Positions 1 through 8,601 of a DNA stretch of 56,747 nucleotides are shown here, piece by piece. The notes below the pieces were generated by a model. The model did not search any database and was not told the origin of the DNA. It saw only the letters and a list, made by a program, of their open reading frames with translations. The first letter of the stretch is position 1; the number at the start of each line of letters is the position of its first letter. The translations under genes were made by a program, and so were the position numbers. Source of the DNA: an uncultured Oscillospiraceae bacterium (GTDB lineage Bacteria; Bacillota; Clostridia; Oscillospirales; Acutalibacteraceae). The stretch spans positions 1-56,747 of the forward strand of contig CAJKBW010000004.1 of assembly GCA_905198295.1 (NCBI GenBank), read 5' to 3'.

Positions 1-1502
1 TGATGGGAATCGACGGTTTTCTGATCGACGTGGAGGCGGATCTTTCACAGGGGCTGCCCGGCTTTGATGTGGTCGGGCTGCCGGGAGCGGCGGTTCGTGA
101 GTCGCGTGACCGTGTGCGCGCTGCCATCAAAAACTGCGGCTTTTCTTATCCGGTGAGCCGCATTACGGTGAACCTTGCCCCGGCCGATATCAAAAAAGAG
201 GGTTCCGTTTATGATCTTCCCCTTTTTCTGGCGCTGCTGAAAGCCAGCCGTCAGCTGGATGCCGATCTGGACAGCGCCGCTTTTCTGGGAGAACTTTCGC
301 TGACCGGAGAGGTGCGCGCCCTGCGCGGCGTGCTGCCGATGGTGATCGCCGCCCGTGATGCGGGAATCCCAAGCGTTTTTCTCCCGGCCGCCAATGCGGC
401 AGAAGGAGCCGTAGTCGACGGCATCGACGTTTATCCGGTCGATCATGTCAAAACCCTGCTCGCCCATCTGAACGGCATACACCCCATTCCGCCCGCAGCT
501 GCATTGCCTTCGGACGATGCAGACTGCGCGCATATGCCGGATTTCCGCGAGGTAAAAGGGCAGTTTGCAGCACGGCGGGCGATGGAAATCGCCGCCGCGG
601 GTTCGCATAATATCCTCCTGATCGGCCCGCCCGGCTCCGGGAAAAGCATGCTGGCCAAACGCCTGCCGTCCATTCTGCCGGATATGACCCGGGCGGAAGC
701 GCTGGAAGCGACAAAAATCCATTCCATCGCTGGAACGCTGTCCGGCGGCGGGCTGCTTACCGCCAGGCCTTTCCGTTCACCGCACCACAACATCTCCCCT
801 GCCGGTTTATCCGGCGGCGGCACGATTCCCAAACCCGGGGAAGTATCGCTCGCCCATCACGGTGTTTTGTTTCTGGACGAGCTGCCGGAATTCTCCCGTC
901 AGGCGATGGAGAGCCTCCGGCAGCCGCTGGAAGACGGCCGCGTAACGATATCCCGCGTCAACGCCTCCCTGCAGTATCCGTGCCGTTTCATGCTGGTGGC
1001 AGCAATGAATCCCTGTCCCTGCGGCTATTACGGCCATCCGACGAGACAGTGCACCTGCACCCCCACCGCTGCACAGCATTATCTGTCCCGTATTTCCGGC
1101 CCGCTGCTTGACCGTATCGACCTGCACATCGAGGTGCCGCCGGTGGAATTTTCTGAACTGGCCGAAAAGAAGCCGGGTGAATGTTCTGCGGATATCCGCC
1201 GCCGGGTCAACGCGGCCCGCCGCAGGCAGGAGGAGCGCTTTCGCGGCACCGGCATATTGTGCAACGCTGCGATTACCACCGACATGATGCGTCTGGCCTG
1301 TCCCCTGACTGAAGATGCCGGCCGTCTGCTGGAAACCGCCTTTCAGCGGCTGAGCCTGTCCGCACGCGCACATGACCGTTTGCTGAAAGTTGCGCGTACG
1401 ATAGCGGATCTGGACAACAGCGATGTGATCGGGGCGGCACATATCGCGGAAGCGGTGCAATACCGCAGTCTGGACACCAAATACTGGAGAAACCGCGGAT
1501 AA
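1..1502 (+). CDS. comM: YifB/ComM-family Mg-chelatase-like AAA+ ATPase, 5' end outside window
   Basis: Cytoplasmic AAA+ ATPase of the family that includes ComM, a hexameric branch-migration helicase acting in natural transformation. The reading frame is open to the window edge. The visible protein begins at the conserved GIDG segment, so only about ten N-terminal residues are missing. Counting from the first visible Met (base 3): an N-terminal Lon-protease-like fold, Walker A GPPGSGKS at 208-215, Walker B VLFLDE at 288-293, a four-cysteine stretch (C338, C340, C350, C352) that may bind metal, and the C-terminal Mg-chelatase domain. The visible length (499 residues) fits the family's usual 505-510. 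A hairpin terminator follows directly, so this is probably the last gene of its transcript. Family assignment is firm; a role in DNA uptake in this organism is inference. Confidence 0.93.
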   Translation, partial: MGIDGFLIDVEADLSQGLPGFDVVGLPGAAVRESRDRVRAAIKNCGFSYPVSRITVNLAPADIKKEGSVYDLPLFLALLKASRQLDADLDSAAFLGELSLTGEVRALRGVLPMVIAARDAGIPSVFLPAANAAEGAVVDGIDVYPVDHVKTLLAHLNGIHPIPPAAALPSDDADCAHMPDFREVKGQFAARRAMEIAAAGSHNILLIGPPGSGKSMLAKRLPSILPDMTRAEALEATKIHSIAGTLSGGGLLTARPFRSPHHNISPAGLSGGGTIPKPGEVSLAHHGVLFLDELPEFSRQAMESLRQPLEDGRVTISRVNASLQYPCRFMLVAAMNPCPCGYYGHPTRQCTCTPTAAQHYLSRISGPLLDRIDLHIEVPPVEFSELAEKKPGECSADIRRRVNAARRRQEERFRGTGILCNAAITTDMMRLACPLTEDAGRLLETAFQRLSLSARAHDRLLKVARTIADLDNSDVIGAAHIAEAVQYRSLDTKYWRNRG

Positions 1503-1506
1503 CATT

Positions 1507-1549
1507 AAACGGGTATTTGTCCTCATCGGACAGATACCCGTTTATTTTC
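1507..1549 (+). terminator. Rho-independent terminator after comM
   Basis: Ten-base stem AAACGGGTAT / ATACCCGTTT (1507-1516 with 1534-1543). A second five-base helix TGTCC/GGACA sits inside, followed by ATTTTC. It starts four bases after the comM stop. Confidence 0.85.
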
Positions 1550-1554
1550 AGGCA

Positions 1555-1608
1555 TTTACGAATGACCCGAAATGGTGTATACTAGGGGACGGCCGCCGTG
1601 CTGCGGCG
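1555..1608 (+). promoter_or_regulatory. Promoter and leader hairpin of the ABC-F gene
   Basis: -35 TTTACG (1555-1560), 17-base spacer, -10 TATACT (1578-1583). The expected start lies near 1590. The leader contains a small GC hairpin, CGCCG/CGGCG (1594-1598 with 1604-1608), just before the ribosome-binding site AGGAAAGG (1615-1622). Some antibiotic-resistance ABC-F genes are controlled by attenuating leaders. No leader peptide is visible here, so the hairpin is only noted. Confidence 0.6.
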
Positions 1609-1635
1609 AACCATAGGAAAGGCAGTTAATCCAAT

Positions 1636-3549
1636 ATGACCATTCTTTCTGTCCATAAACTGGAGAAAAATTTCGGTGAACGCTGTTTGTTCCGTGATAT
1701 CACCTTTGACGTCGGTGACCGCGATAAAATCGGTCTGGTCGGCGATAACGGCTGCGGCAAAACCACGCTGTTCCGGATGATTACCGGCGAAATCCCTCAC
1801 GATGCCGGCGAAGTCGTTCGCACAAAGGATACCCGCATCGGCTATATGGAGCAGCACGCTTGCGCGGATGCTTCCCGCACGCTGTGGGATGAGGTGGAAA
1901 GCGTTTTTGCCCCGCTGATCGCCATGGAAAACGAGCTGGCGCAAATCAATCACCGGCTCAGCACGGCCGCGGATACCGACCTGGCGCTGATCGAACGGCA
2001 GCATCAGCTGCAGGAGCGTTTTGAGGCGGATGGAGGGCTGTACTACAAAAGCCGCGTGCGGTCAACACTGATCGGTCTGGGCTTTGACGAGGCGGCTTTC
2101 GGGCAGCCGGTTTCCACCCTGAGCGGCGGCCAGCGGTCCAAGGCCGCTATGGGGCGTCTGCTGCTCTCCGACGTGAATGTGCTGCTGCTGGACGAGCCGA
2201 CCAACCATCTGGACATCGCTTCGGTGGAATGGCTTGAGGAATTCCTGCGCGCTTATTCCGGGGCCGCCGTCATCATCTCCCATGACCGGTATTTTCTCGA
2301 CCGCGTCACCAACCGTACCATTGAACTCAGCCACGGAAAGCTCTATACAACGAACGGCAATTATTCGCAGCACAAGGAAACACGCGCGCACGATCAGGAA
2401 GTAGCTGAAAAGCATTATAAAACCGCCATGCGGGATATTCAGCATGTGGAGAGCAGCATTGCACAGCTCAAGCAGTTTAACCGGGAAAAAAGCATTCGTG
2501 CCGCCGAAAGCAAGGAAAAAATGCTTGAGCGCATGAAGGCGCAGCTGGAAATTCCCGAAGCGATGCAGGAGACGATTCATTTTGATTTCCGCGCCGCCAT
2601 GACGAGCGGCAATGAAGTACTGAACGCCGAGGGGCTGGCTATGGGGTTTGGAAGCCGTCAGCTGTTTCGCAATACTGCGTTCTCCTTACGGCGCGGCGAG
2701 CGCGTTTTTCTGCTCGGGCCGAACGGCTGCGGCAAAACCACGATGCTGAAGATTATCAACGGCCAGCTTTCACCGCAGCGGGGTACAGTGAGGCTGGGCG
2801 CAAAGGTGTCTATCGGATATTACGATCAGACGCAGGCCGGCCTGGACAACCGCAAAACGGTGATCGAAACGGTTTGGGACCGCTATCCCGCGCTGACCCA
2901 AACCGAACTGCGCAATGCGCTGGCCGCCTTTCTGTTTCGCGGCGAGGATGTTTTCCGTCCGGTTTCCCTGCTCAGCGGCGGTGAGCGCGCCCGCCTTCTT
3001 CTGCTGCAGCTGATGCTGGCCCGCGACAACCTGCTTCTGCTCGACGAGCCGACCAACCATCTGGATATCGCTTCCTGCGAGGCGCTGGAAGACGCGCTTT
3101 CCGGGTATGACGGCACCATTTTTATCGTATCGCACGACCGCTATTTCATTAACCGGATGGCGGATAAGGTGATTCGTCTGACCGAAGACGGCTGCCAGAT
3201 ATTTCCCGGGAATTACGACAACTATCTGGAAAAATTCCGCGAGCTGTCTGCGCCGACGGAAACGCAGCAGGCGCCGCCGAAAGAAAATCCGTACAAGCTC
3301 CGCAAGGAGCAGGAAGCCGGCAAGCGCCGGCTGCTGGGACGGATCCGCCGCTGTGAAGAGGCCGTCAGCGCGGCCGAAGCAGAGGTTGAACAGCTGCGGC
3401 AGCAGCTCGAACAGGATGATGTCATGGCGGATTACAGCCGTGTGCTGGAGCTTACCGCTCAGCTGGATGAGAAAAACCGTTTGGTTGAACAGCTGATGAG
3501 CGAATGGGAAGCCATGCAGCTCGAAGCGGAAGAATGGGAAATCGTATAA
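1636..3549 (+). CDS. ABC-F family ATPase (ribosome-associated)
   Basis: Soluble protein with two ABC ATPase domains and no membrane segments, as expected of ABC-F translation factors, which bind the ribosomal E site. First domain: Walker A GDNGCGKTT 36-44, signature LSGGQ 162-166, LLLDEPTNHLD 183-193. Second domain: Walker A GPNGCGKTT 361-369, signature LSGGE 446-450, LLLLDEPTNHLD 466-477. The inter-domain linker (about 245-310) is charged and helical. Residues from about 555 to the end form a coiled-coil C-terminal domain as in YdiF/Uup-type members. The 637-residue length is normal. Family knowledge does not decide between a housekeeping factor that rescues stalled ribosomes and an antibiotic-protection protein. 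Own promoter; ATG start with AGGAAAGG at a slightly long spacing. Confidence 0.93.
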   Translation: MTILSVHKLEKNFGERCLFRDITFDVGDRDKIGLVGDNGCGKTTLFRMITGEIPHDAGEVVRTKDTRIGYMEQHACADASRTLWDEVESVFAPLIAMENELAQINHRLSTAADTDLALIERQHQLQERFEADGGLYYKSRVRSTLIGLGFDEAAFGQPVSTLSGGQRSKAAMGRLLLSDVNVLLLDEPTNHLDIASVEWLEEFLRAYSGAAVIISHDRYFLDRVTNRTIELSHGKLYTTNGNYSQHKETRAHDQEVAEKHYKTAMRDIQHVESSIAQLKQFNREKSIRAAESKEKMLERMKAQLEIPEAMQETIHFDFRAAMTSGNEVLNAEGLAMGFGSRQLFRNTAFSLRRGERVFLLGPNGCGKTTMLKIINGQLSPQRGTVRLGAKVSIGYYDQTQAGLDNRKTVIETVWDRYPALTQTELRNALAAFLFRGEDVFRPVSLLSGGERARLLLLQLMLARDNLLLLDEPTNHLDIASCEALEDALSGYDGTIFIVSHDRYFINRMADKVIRLTEDGCQIFPGNYDNYLEKFRELSAPTETQQAPPKENPYKLRKEQEAGKRRLLGRIRRCEEAVSAAEAEVEQLRQQLEQDDVMADYSRVLELTAQLDEKNRLVEQLMSEWEAMQLEAEEWEIV

Positions 3550-3624
3550 AAAATAATAGTTGTTTTTGAGCTACCCCAATCTCTTATGACGATATAAAAC
3601 ACTATAAACAGAAAGAAGACAAAA

Positions 3625-3987
3625 ATGATAATTCATTCAACAACAAAAAATAACATAGTATGTGCGGTTATTGAGAGTGATACTGTGGTAATCACCGATG
3701 CACAATCCGCACTGGATATATTGATGACGGCAAAATATGAAGCAGGCACTAAAAACATTGTAATCCATAAAGAACTCATTACAGAAGATTTTTTTATTCT
3801 CAGTCGTGGTCTTGCGGGGGAAGTTTTGCAGAAATATATAAACTATGGCGGACGAATTGCAATTTATGGCGATTATTCGCACTACACAAGTAAACCCCTC
3901 AAAGACTTTATCTATGAGAGCAATAGAGGTAAAGATGTTTTCTTTGTTGCCACGAAAGATGAAGCCATTGATATGCTGACGAAGTAA
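3625..3987 (+). CDS. DUF4180 domain protein
   Basis: A 120-residue protein that I recognise as the DUF4180 family, small cytoplasmic bacterial proteins of unknown function. There is no signal peptide or membrane segment. The sequence alternates short hydrophobic strands with charged helices, compatible with a compact alpha/beta fold. The start follows AGAAAG with suitable spacing. The gene stands out in base composition: it is much richer in A and T than all neighbours, with AAA/ATA/TTT codons common. This suggests recent acquisition or different selection. It sits alone between the ABC-F gene and a two-way terminator; no partner is implied. Function is not known to me. Confidence 0.8.
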   Translation: MIIHSTTKNNIVCAVIESDTVVITDAQSALDILMTAKYEAGTKNIVIHKELITEDFFILSRGLAGEVLQKYINYGGRIAIYGDYSHYTSKPLKDFIYESNRGKDVFFVATKDEAIDMLTK

Positions 3988-4001
3988 AACGAATAAAATA
4001 A

Positions 4002-4040
4002 AAAATCCGGAAGCGGTTCCGCTTCCGGATTTTATTTTTT
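4002..4040. terminator. Bidirectional terminator between DUF4180 gene and pcrA
   Basis: A perfect 15-base inverted repeat (4002-4016 with 4019-4033). The left arm starts AAAATCCGGAAGCGG and is flanked by an A-run on the left and a T-run on the right. It can stop transcription from either side and lies between two convergent genes. Its right flank runs into the pcrA stop codon. Confidence 0.92.
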
Positions 4041-6477
4041 ACGCCTTTGTCAGTTTGGCAAAGTTCGCCATAATCTTTTTCATGCCGACCTTTTCAAAAC
4101 GGATTTCCAGCAGCTTATCGTTGCCCATCGGCGTAACCGCCAGAATTACCCCGGCACCAAAGACCTTATGTACGATCCGATCCCCTTTCTGCCAGTCAGC
4201 GGAAGAAGTGCTGCTGCCGGCGGCTGCCGGACGTGTAAAGCTCTTTGGCTTTTCTGTGCTGCCGACAGTTGGCCGCTGTATCACGCCATAAGAAGCTGCG
4301 CTGCCGAAAGCCGGTTTCGGCTGCCAGGCGGCATTTCCCCGGTTGGCGGAATAGGCAAAACCGGCATTTTCCCTCGACTGCTGCGTGCAGAGGGTCAATT
4401 CCTCCGGAATATCCTGCAGAAAGCGGGAAACCCGGTTGCGGGTGGTCGATCCATAGAGCATCCGGCTATTGGCGTGCAGCAGATACAGCTCTTCCTTTGC
4501 GCGGGTAATCGCCACATAGCACAGCCGGCGTTCTTCCTCCATCTCCTCCGGCTGATAGATGGTCTGCATCCCTGGAAAAATACCGTCTTCAAACCCCGGC
4601 AGAAACACCACCGGAAATTCCAGCCCCTTTGCGGCGTGCATCGTCATCATAACCACGCTGTCCGCCGAAGCATCGTAGTTGTCCACATCGGTCATCAGCG
4701 CAGCCTCCTCCAGGAAGCCGGCCAAATCCGGAAAATCGCTGTCGCTGTTCTTTTCGTAATCCTTAATGGACGATGCCAGTTCGGTCAGGTTCTCCACCCG
4801 TGCGGCTTCCGCCTCGCCGGCGGCCTGCCACATGGCAAGATATCCCGTATTCTCCAGCATGGTAGCATACAGCAGATGAACACTGTTTTCCGGATCATCG
4901 TTCAGCTCACGCAGATGATCCAGCATTTCTGTAAAGGATTTCAGCTTTGCAGCAGCGCGGCTGATGCTGGGATAATCCTCGGCGTGGGCAATTACCTCGT
5001 ATAGCGACACACCGAGCTGTTCCGCGATTTCGGCCGCGTTATCCATCGTCGTATCCCCGATCCCACGTTTAGGTTCGTTGACGATGCGGCGCAGGCTGAT
5101 GCTGTCTTCCGGATTTTGAATCACGCGCAAATACGCCATGGCATCGCGGACTTCTTTGGTGTCATAAAAACGATGCCCGCCGATCACGCGGTAAGGTATG
5201 CCGCTTTTGACCAGTGCCCGTTCAACGGCGTTGGACTGCGCATTCGCTCGATAGAGCACAGCAAAGTCGCTGTATTTCCGGCCATTTCCTACCCCATCCA
5301 AAATGGTGTCCGCGATGAAACGGCCTTCTTCGTCCTCGTTGTCGAGGGTATGCACCTTCAGTTTATCCCCTTCGGGATTCTGCGTCCACAGCGTTTTCCC
5401 CTTGCGGTTCTGGTTTCTGGCGATCACCGCGTTTGCGGCATTCAGGATGTTCTGTGTAGAGCGGTAATTCTGTTCAAGGCGGATCACTTTACAGTCCGAA
5501 AACTCATCCTCAAAATTCAAAATGTTCTCTATGGTCGCGCCGCGGAATTTATAAATACCCTGGTCGTCGTCACCAACCACGCACAAATTGCCGCTGCGTG
5601 CCGCCAGCAGGCTGATCAGCTTGTACTGCGCATGGTTGGTATCCTGATATTCGTCCACCATCAGATAACGGTAGCGCTTCTGATAACGCTCCAGCACATC
5701 CGGATTCTGCATAAACAGATCCACCGTGCGGCAGAGCAGATCGTCGAAATCCATCGCATCGGCATCCTTAAGCCGCTTTTGATACAGGCGGTAGCACTCC
5801 GCCACCTTTTTGCGGCGGAAATCACTGCCCGCCTGCTGCGCATATTCCTCCGGCGTCAGCAGGCAGTCCTTCGCCCTGCCGATCTCCCCCAGAATAGCTT
5901 TATGGCTCAGGACTTTCTCTTCCACGTTGGCCAGCTTCATGCATTCCTTCATCAGCCGGCGGCTGTCGTCGGTGTCATAGATCGTAAAATGAGAGCTATA
6001 GCCGAGATGCTCACACTCCCTGCGGAGAATGCGCGCACAGAAAGCGTGGAAGGTACTTGCCATAACCTCGCCGCCCTCGTCCCCCAGCATATTGATCAGG
6101 CGTTCCTTGAGCTCACCGGCGGCTTTATTCGTAAACGTAATCGCCAGGATACGCCAGGACGGGCACGGGTCCACCGCGCACAGCGCCGCCGCCTGCGCCG
6201 TTACCGGCCGATTGCCGGCAGCACAGTCGTGCAGCAGGTTCCAGTCCTCTTCCGACAGGGACGCCGGCATTTCCCGGCTTGTGTATGCGCGGCCGTATTT
6301 AATCATGTTGGCAATACGGTTGACCAGCACCGTCGTCTTGCCGCTCCCCGCCCCGGCCAGAATCAGCAGGGCTCCCTCGGTATGGAAAACTGCTTCCTGC
6401 TGCTGTTGATTCATCCGGGAGAATTCCCGTTCCATAATCTGCTTTCTCAATCGGTAAAAGGTATTGATATCCTGCAT
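4039..6477 (-). CDS. pcrA: ATP-dependent DNA helicase, UvrD/PcrA type
   Basis: Superfamily 1A 3'-5' helicase for nucleotide excision repair, removal of proteins from DNA and rolling-circle plasmid replication. Motifs: Q-like MNQQQQEAV near residue 22, Walker A GAGSGKTT 42-49, motif Ia AITFTNKAAGELKER around 112, Walker B DEYQDTN 275-281, then QNYRST and the GLEFPVVFL/VAITRAKEELYLL motifs. The last 50 residues (WQKGDRIVHKVFGAG onward) are the Tudor-like module that contacts RNA polymerase in PcrA. At 812 residues it is somewhat longer than the usual 730-750, mainly through a loop of about 45 residues between Walker A and motif Ia (roughly 60-107) and a Ser/Gly-rich linker before the Tudor module. 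The ATG is preceded by GAGGAGA. Transcribed alone between terminators. Confidence 0.95.
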   Translation of the reverse strand: MQDINTFYRLRKQIMEREFSRMNQQQQEAVFHTEGALLILAGAGSGKTTVLVNRIANMIKYGRAYTSREMPASLSEEDWNLLHDCAAGNRPVTAQAAALCAVDPCPSWRILAITFTNKAAGELKERLINMLGDEGGEVMASTFHAFCARILRRECEHLGYSSHFTIYDTDDSRRLMKECMKLANVEEKVLSHKAILGEIGRAKDCLLTPEEYAQQAGSDFRRKKVAECYRLYQKRLKDADAMDFDDLLCRTVDLFMQNPDVLERYQKRYRYLMVDEYQDTNHAQYKLISLLAARSGNLCVVGDDDQGIYKFRGATIENILNFEDEFSDCKVIRLEQNYRSTQNILNAANAVIARNQNRKGKTLWTQNPEGDKLKVHTLDNEDEEGRFIADTILDGVGNGRKYSDFAVLYRANAQSNAVERALVKSGIPYRVIGGHRFYDTKEVRDAMAYLRVIQNPEDSISLRRIVNEPKRGIGDTTMDNAAEIAEQLGVSLYEVIAHAEDYPSISRAAAKLKSFTEMLDHLRELNDDPENSVHLLYATMLENTGYLAMWQAAGEAEAARVENLTELASSIKDYEKNSDSDFPDLAGFLEEAALMTDVDNYDASADSVVMMTMHAAKGLEFPVVFLPGFEDGIFPGMQTIYQPEEMEEERRLCYVAITRAKEELYLLHANSRMLYGSTTRNRVSRFLQDIPEELTLCTQQSRENAGFAYSANRGNAAWQPKPAFGSAASYGVIQRPTVGSTEKPKSFTRPAAAGSSTSSADWQKGDRIVHKVFGAGVILAVTPMGNDKLLEIRFEKVGMKKIMANFAKLTKA

Positions 6478-6503
6478 ATTCTCTCCTCAATGCTGGTATT
6501 GCA

Positions 6504-6538
6504 GCAATGGGCGGGTGTCAGCTGCACCCGCCCATTGC
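6504..6538 (-). terminator. Strong hairpin between oadB and pcrA
   Basis: Fourteen-base perfect inverted repeat GCAATGGGCGGGTG (6504-6517) with 6525-6538, loop of seven. It follows the oadB stop and precedes the pcrA ribosome-binding site. On the minus strand there is no T-run after the stem, so it may be a weak or factor-assisted terminator, or a processing signal. Confidence 0.55.
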
Positions 6539-6563
6539 TTTCCGTTTTATCCCGGGTTTTCCG

Positions 6564-7850
6564 TCATCCGAACAGCGACAGCAGGACACCGGCGGCAACT
6601 GCCGAACCGATGACGCCGGCCACATTCGGGCCCATAGCGTGCATAAGCAGGAAATTGCTCGGGTTTTCTTTCTGACCGACCTTCTGCGCCACACGTGCCG
6701 CCATCGGAACCGCCGAAACACCGGCAGAGCCGATCAGCGGGTTGACCTTTCCCCTGGTAAGCACATACATCAGCTTGCCGAACAGCACACCGCCGGCGGT
6801 ACCGATGGAAAAAGCGATAAGGCCAAGCACAATAATGGCAATCGTGCGCGGCTGCAGGAAGGTATTCGCATTTGCCGTTGCACCGACCGTCACGCCGAGG
6901 AAAATCGTGATGATGTTCATCAGCTCATTCTGCGCCGTCTTGGAAAGACGTTCCACCACGCCGCTTTCCCGGAACAGGTTGCCCAGCATGAGCATACCGA
7001 TCAGCGGGGCCGCACTCGGCAGAAGCAGCACACAGATCGCCGTAACAAAAATCGGGAACAGGATTTTTTCGGTCTTGGAGACTGTGCGCAGCTGCGTCAT
7101 TACCACGGAACGCTCTTTTTTAGTGGTCAGCAGCTTCATGATCGGCGGCTGGATAATCGGCACCAGCGCCATATAGGAATACGCGGCAACCGCAATCGGG
7201 CCAAGCAGCTCGGGAGCCAGCTTGGAGGTGAGATAAATCGCCGTCGGACCGTCAGCGCCGCCGATGATGGCCACAGAAGCCGCCTGCTGCAGATTGAAGG
7301 AAAGCAGCTCTATTCCGGTCATATCCAACAAGCGCGCACCGAAGAAGGTGATAAAAATCCCCAGCTGCGCAGCGGCGCCAAGGAGGAAGCTGCGCGGATT
7401 GGAAATCAAAGGACCAAAATCGGTCATACAGCCGATCCCCAGGAAAATCAGCGGCGGATAAATGCCGAATTTAACGCCCTGATACAAATACCACATCAGT
7501 CCGCCGTTTTCAAAATGCTGCCAGAAATATTGCCCGTTCTGTTCAAACACAGGGTAAACCTGATCATATATCCCCTGCGAGAGATGTTCCAGTTCTTCCG
7601 GTGTCAGTGGTACCAGGGAATTGCGCTGCGGATCCATAATGCCGGACAGCGGCAGATTCACCAACAGCATGCCAAAGGCAATCGGCAGCAGCAGCAGCGG
7701 CTCAAACCCTTTTTTCACCGCAAGGTAGATCAGCACACAGGCAATGCCGATCATGATCAGGTTTTTCCAGCCGCCCGCCTCAAAATTAAATAGCCGGACA
7801 AGCCCGGAGTCATTCCAAAGCTTGACAATCGCTTCCCATAAAGCTCCCAT
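6564..7850 (-). CDS. oadB: Na+-translocating decarboxylase, beta subunit (OadB/MmdB/GcdB family)
   Basis: Integral membrane subunit that couples decarboxylation of a carboxybiotin carrier to Na+ export. The substrate (oxaloacetate, methylmalonyl-CoA or glutaryl-CoA) is set by the alpha subunit, which is absent here. Visible: about 10 hydrophobic segments and the family signature GGADGPT at 197-203 with D200, the conserved intramembrane Asp of the sodium site. A soluble insertion lies at about 72-115. Length 428 is at the long end for the family. ATG start with AGGAAGG upstream, 42 bases after the gamma gene. No biotin carrier gene lies between gamma and beta, unlike many such operons. Confidence 0.93.
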   Translation of the reverse strand: MGALWEAIVKLWNDSGLVRLFNFEAGGWKNLIMIGIACVLIYLAVKKGFEPLLLLPIAFGMLLVNLPLSGIMDPQRNSLVPLTPEELEHLSQGIYDQVYPVFEQNGQYFWQHFENGGLMWYLYQGVKFGIYPPLIFLGIGCMTDFGPLISNPRSFLLGAAAQLGIFITFFGARLLDMTGIELLSFNLQQAASVAIIGGADGPTAIYLTSKLAPELLGPIAVAAYSYMALVPIIQPPIMKLLTTKKERSVVMTQLRTVSKTEKILFPIFVTAICVLLLPSAAPLIGMLMLGNLFRESGVVERLSKTAQNELMNIITIFLGVTVGATANANTFLQPRTIAIIVLGLIAFSIGTAGGVLFGKLMYVLTRGKVNPLIGSAGVSAVPMAARVAQKVGQKENPSNFLLMHAMGPNVAGVIGSAVAAGVLLSLFG

Positions 7851-7892
7851 GCATTTCCTTCCTCTCCCACGATAGAATCCCGCTGCTGTGCG

Positions 7893-8324
7893 TTAAAACG
7901 GACGGGTACTTTCGGCCAAGCCAGCCATCGCCCAAGCCGGCCGTTCGCCACGCACACGGGTAACCTTACGGACAGCGTATCGTTTGCCCTCGCTGGCCCC
8001 CATCGCTGCCACGGCAGCCGCAATCACCGCAATGACCTCATCGTCGTCTGCCGCTGTGACCGGCGATGCGGCAGCCATTTTTACCGGAGCCGCTGGGGGA
8101 ACCGGTTCCGATTTAACGGCCGGCTTCGCCTGGGCGGGCGCTTTTCCGCCCTTTCGATCCATAATCCGGCCAAAAAGATAAAAAATAAGGGTCAGCAGAA
8201 TCAACACGGAAAAAACAACGACCAGGCCGATCAGTATGGTCTGTCCGGCGTTCGCCATACTTTCCCCTACTGTCATACCTTCGCCGGCATCTGCAGCTGC
8301 CAAAAATGTGAATAACCTATTCAC
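7893..8324 (-). CDS. oadG: Decarboxylase gamma subunit, OadG family
   Basis: Small membrane anchor subunit of the sodium-pumping decarboxylase. I start it at a GTG (8324) because AAGGAAGGA lies seven bases upstream; the frame is open further upstream to 8456 but that part has no ribosome-binding site and overlaps the promoter. The 143-residue product has one membrane helix (about 24-47), an Ala/Pro-rich linker (about 55-90), an acidic-hydrophobic helix DDDEVIAVIAAAVAAM typical of clostridial OadG proteins, and the conserved ending SxWAxAG...TRPF-like (PAWAMAGLAESTRPF). Cotranscribed with oadB from a strong promoter. Confidence 0.88.
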   Translation of the reverse strand: MNRLFTFLAAADAGEGMTVGESMANAGQTILIGLVVVFSVLILLTLIFYLFGRIMDRKGGKAPAQAKPAVKSEPVPPAAPVKMAAASPVTAADDDEVIAVIAAAVAAMGASEGKRYAVRKVTRVRGERPAWAMAGLAESTRPF

Positions 8325-8427
8325 CGGAATATCCTTCCTTTCTCCAAGCGGTGTCTGTGAAAGGCTTTCCTCAACGTCCGTCCGGGTGCAAAAACCCCAT
8401 TCCCGCCCATGATAAAATATGGTATTT

Positions 8428-8456
8428 ATTATAGCGCATGATCGGCGAAATTGCAA
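8428..8456 (-). promoter_or_regulatory. Promoter of oadG-oadB
   Basis: On the minus strand, -35 TTGCAA (8456-8451), 17-base spacer, -10 TATAAT (8433-8428). The expected start is near 8421, giving a leader of about 97 bases with no structure I recognise. Confidence 0.82.
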
Positions 8457-8541
8457 ACCCTATTTCATGGCAGACGGCAACCAAATATCCTCATCCATTT
8501 TCCTGCGTTTTAGACAATATGTGAAACTCTGGACTGGCGTC

Positions 8542-8570
8542 TTTTGTTTTGCTTTTGGTTCTGCTATAAT
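8542..8570 (+). promoter_or_regulatory. Promoter of apgM
   Basis: Extended -10 TGCTATAAT (8562-8570) with a T-rich -35 region (TTTTGT 8542-8547 at a 17-base spacer, or TTGTTT at 15). Divergent from the oadG promoter, 85 bases away. Confidence 0.75.
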
Positions 8571-8601
8571 GAAAGAAAAATAAAGAAAAGGTGGCTTTTC
8601 C

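Noticed and set aside
8325..8456. Longer start for OadG at 8456
   Set aside because: It would begin at the promoter -35 element, lacks a ribosome-binding site and adds residues with no counterpart in the family.
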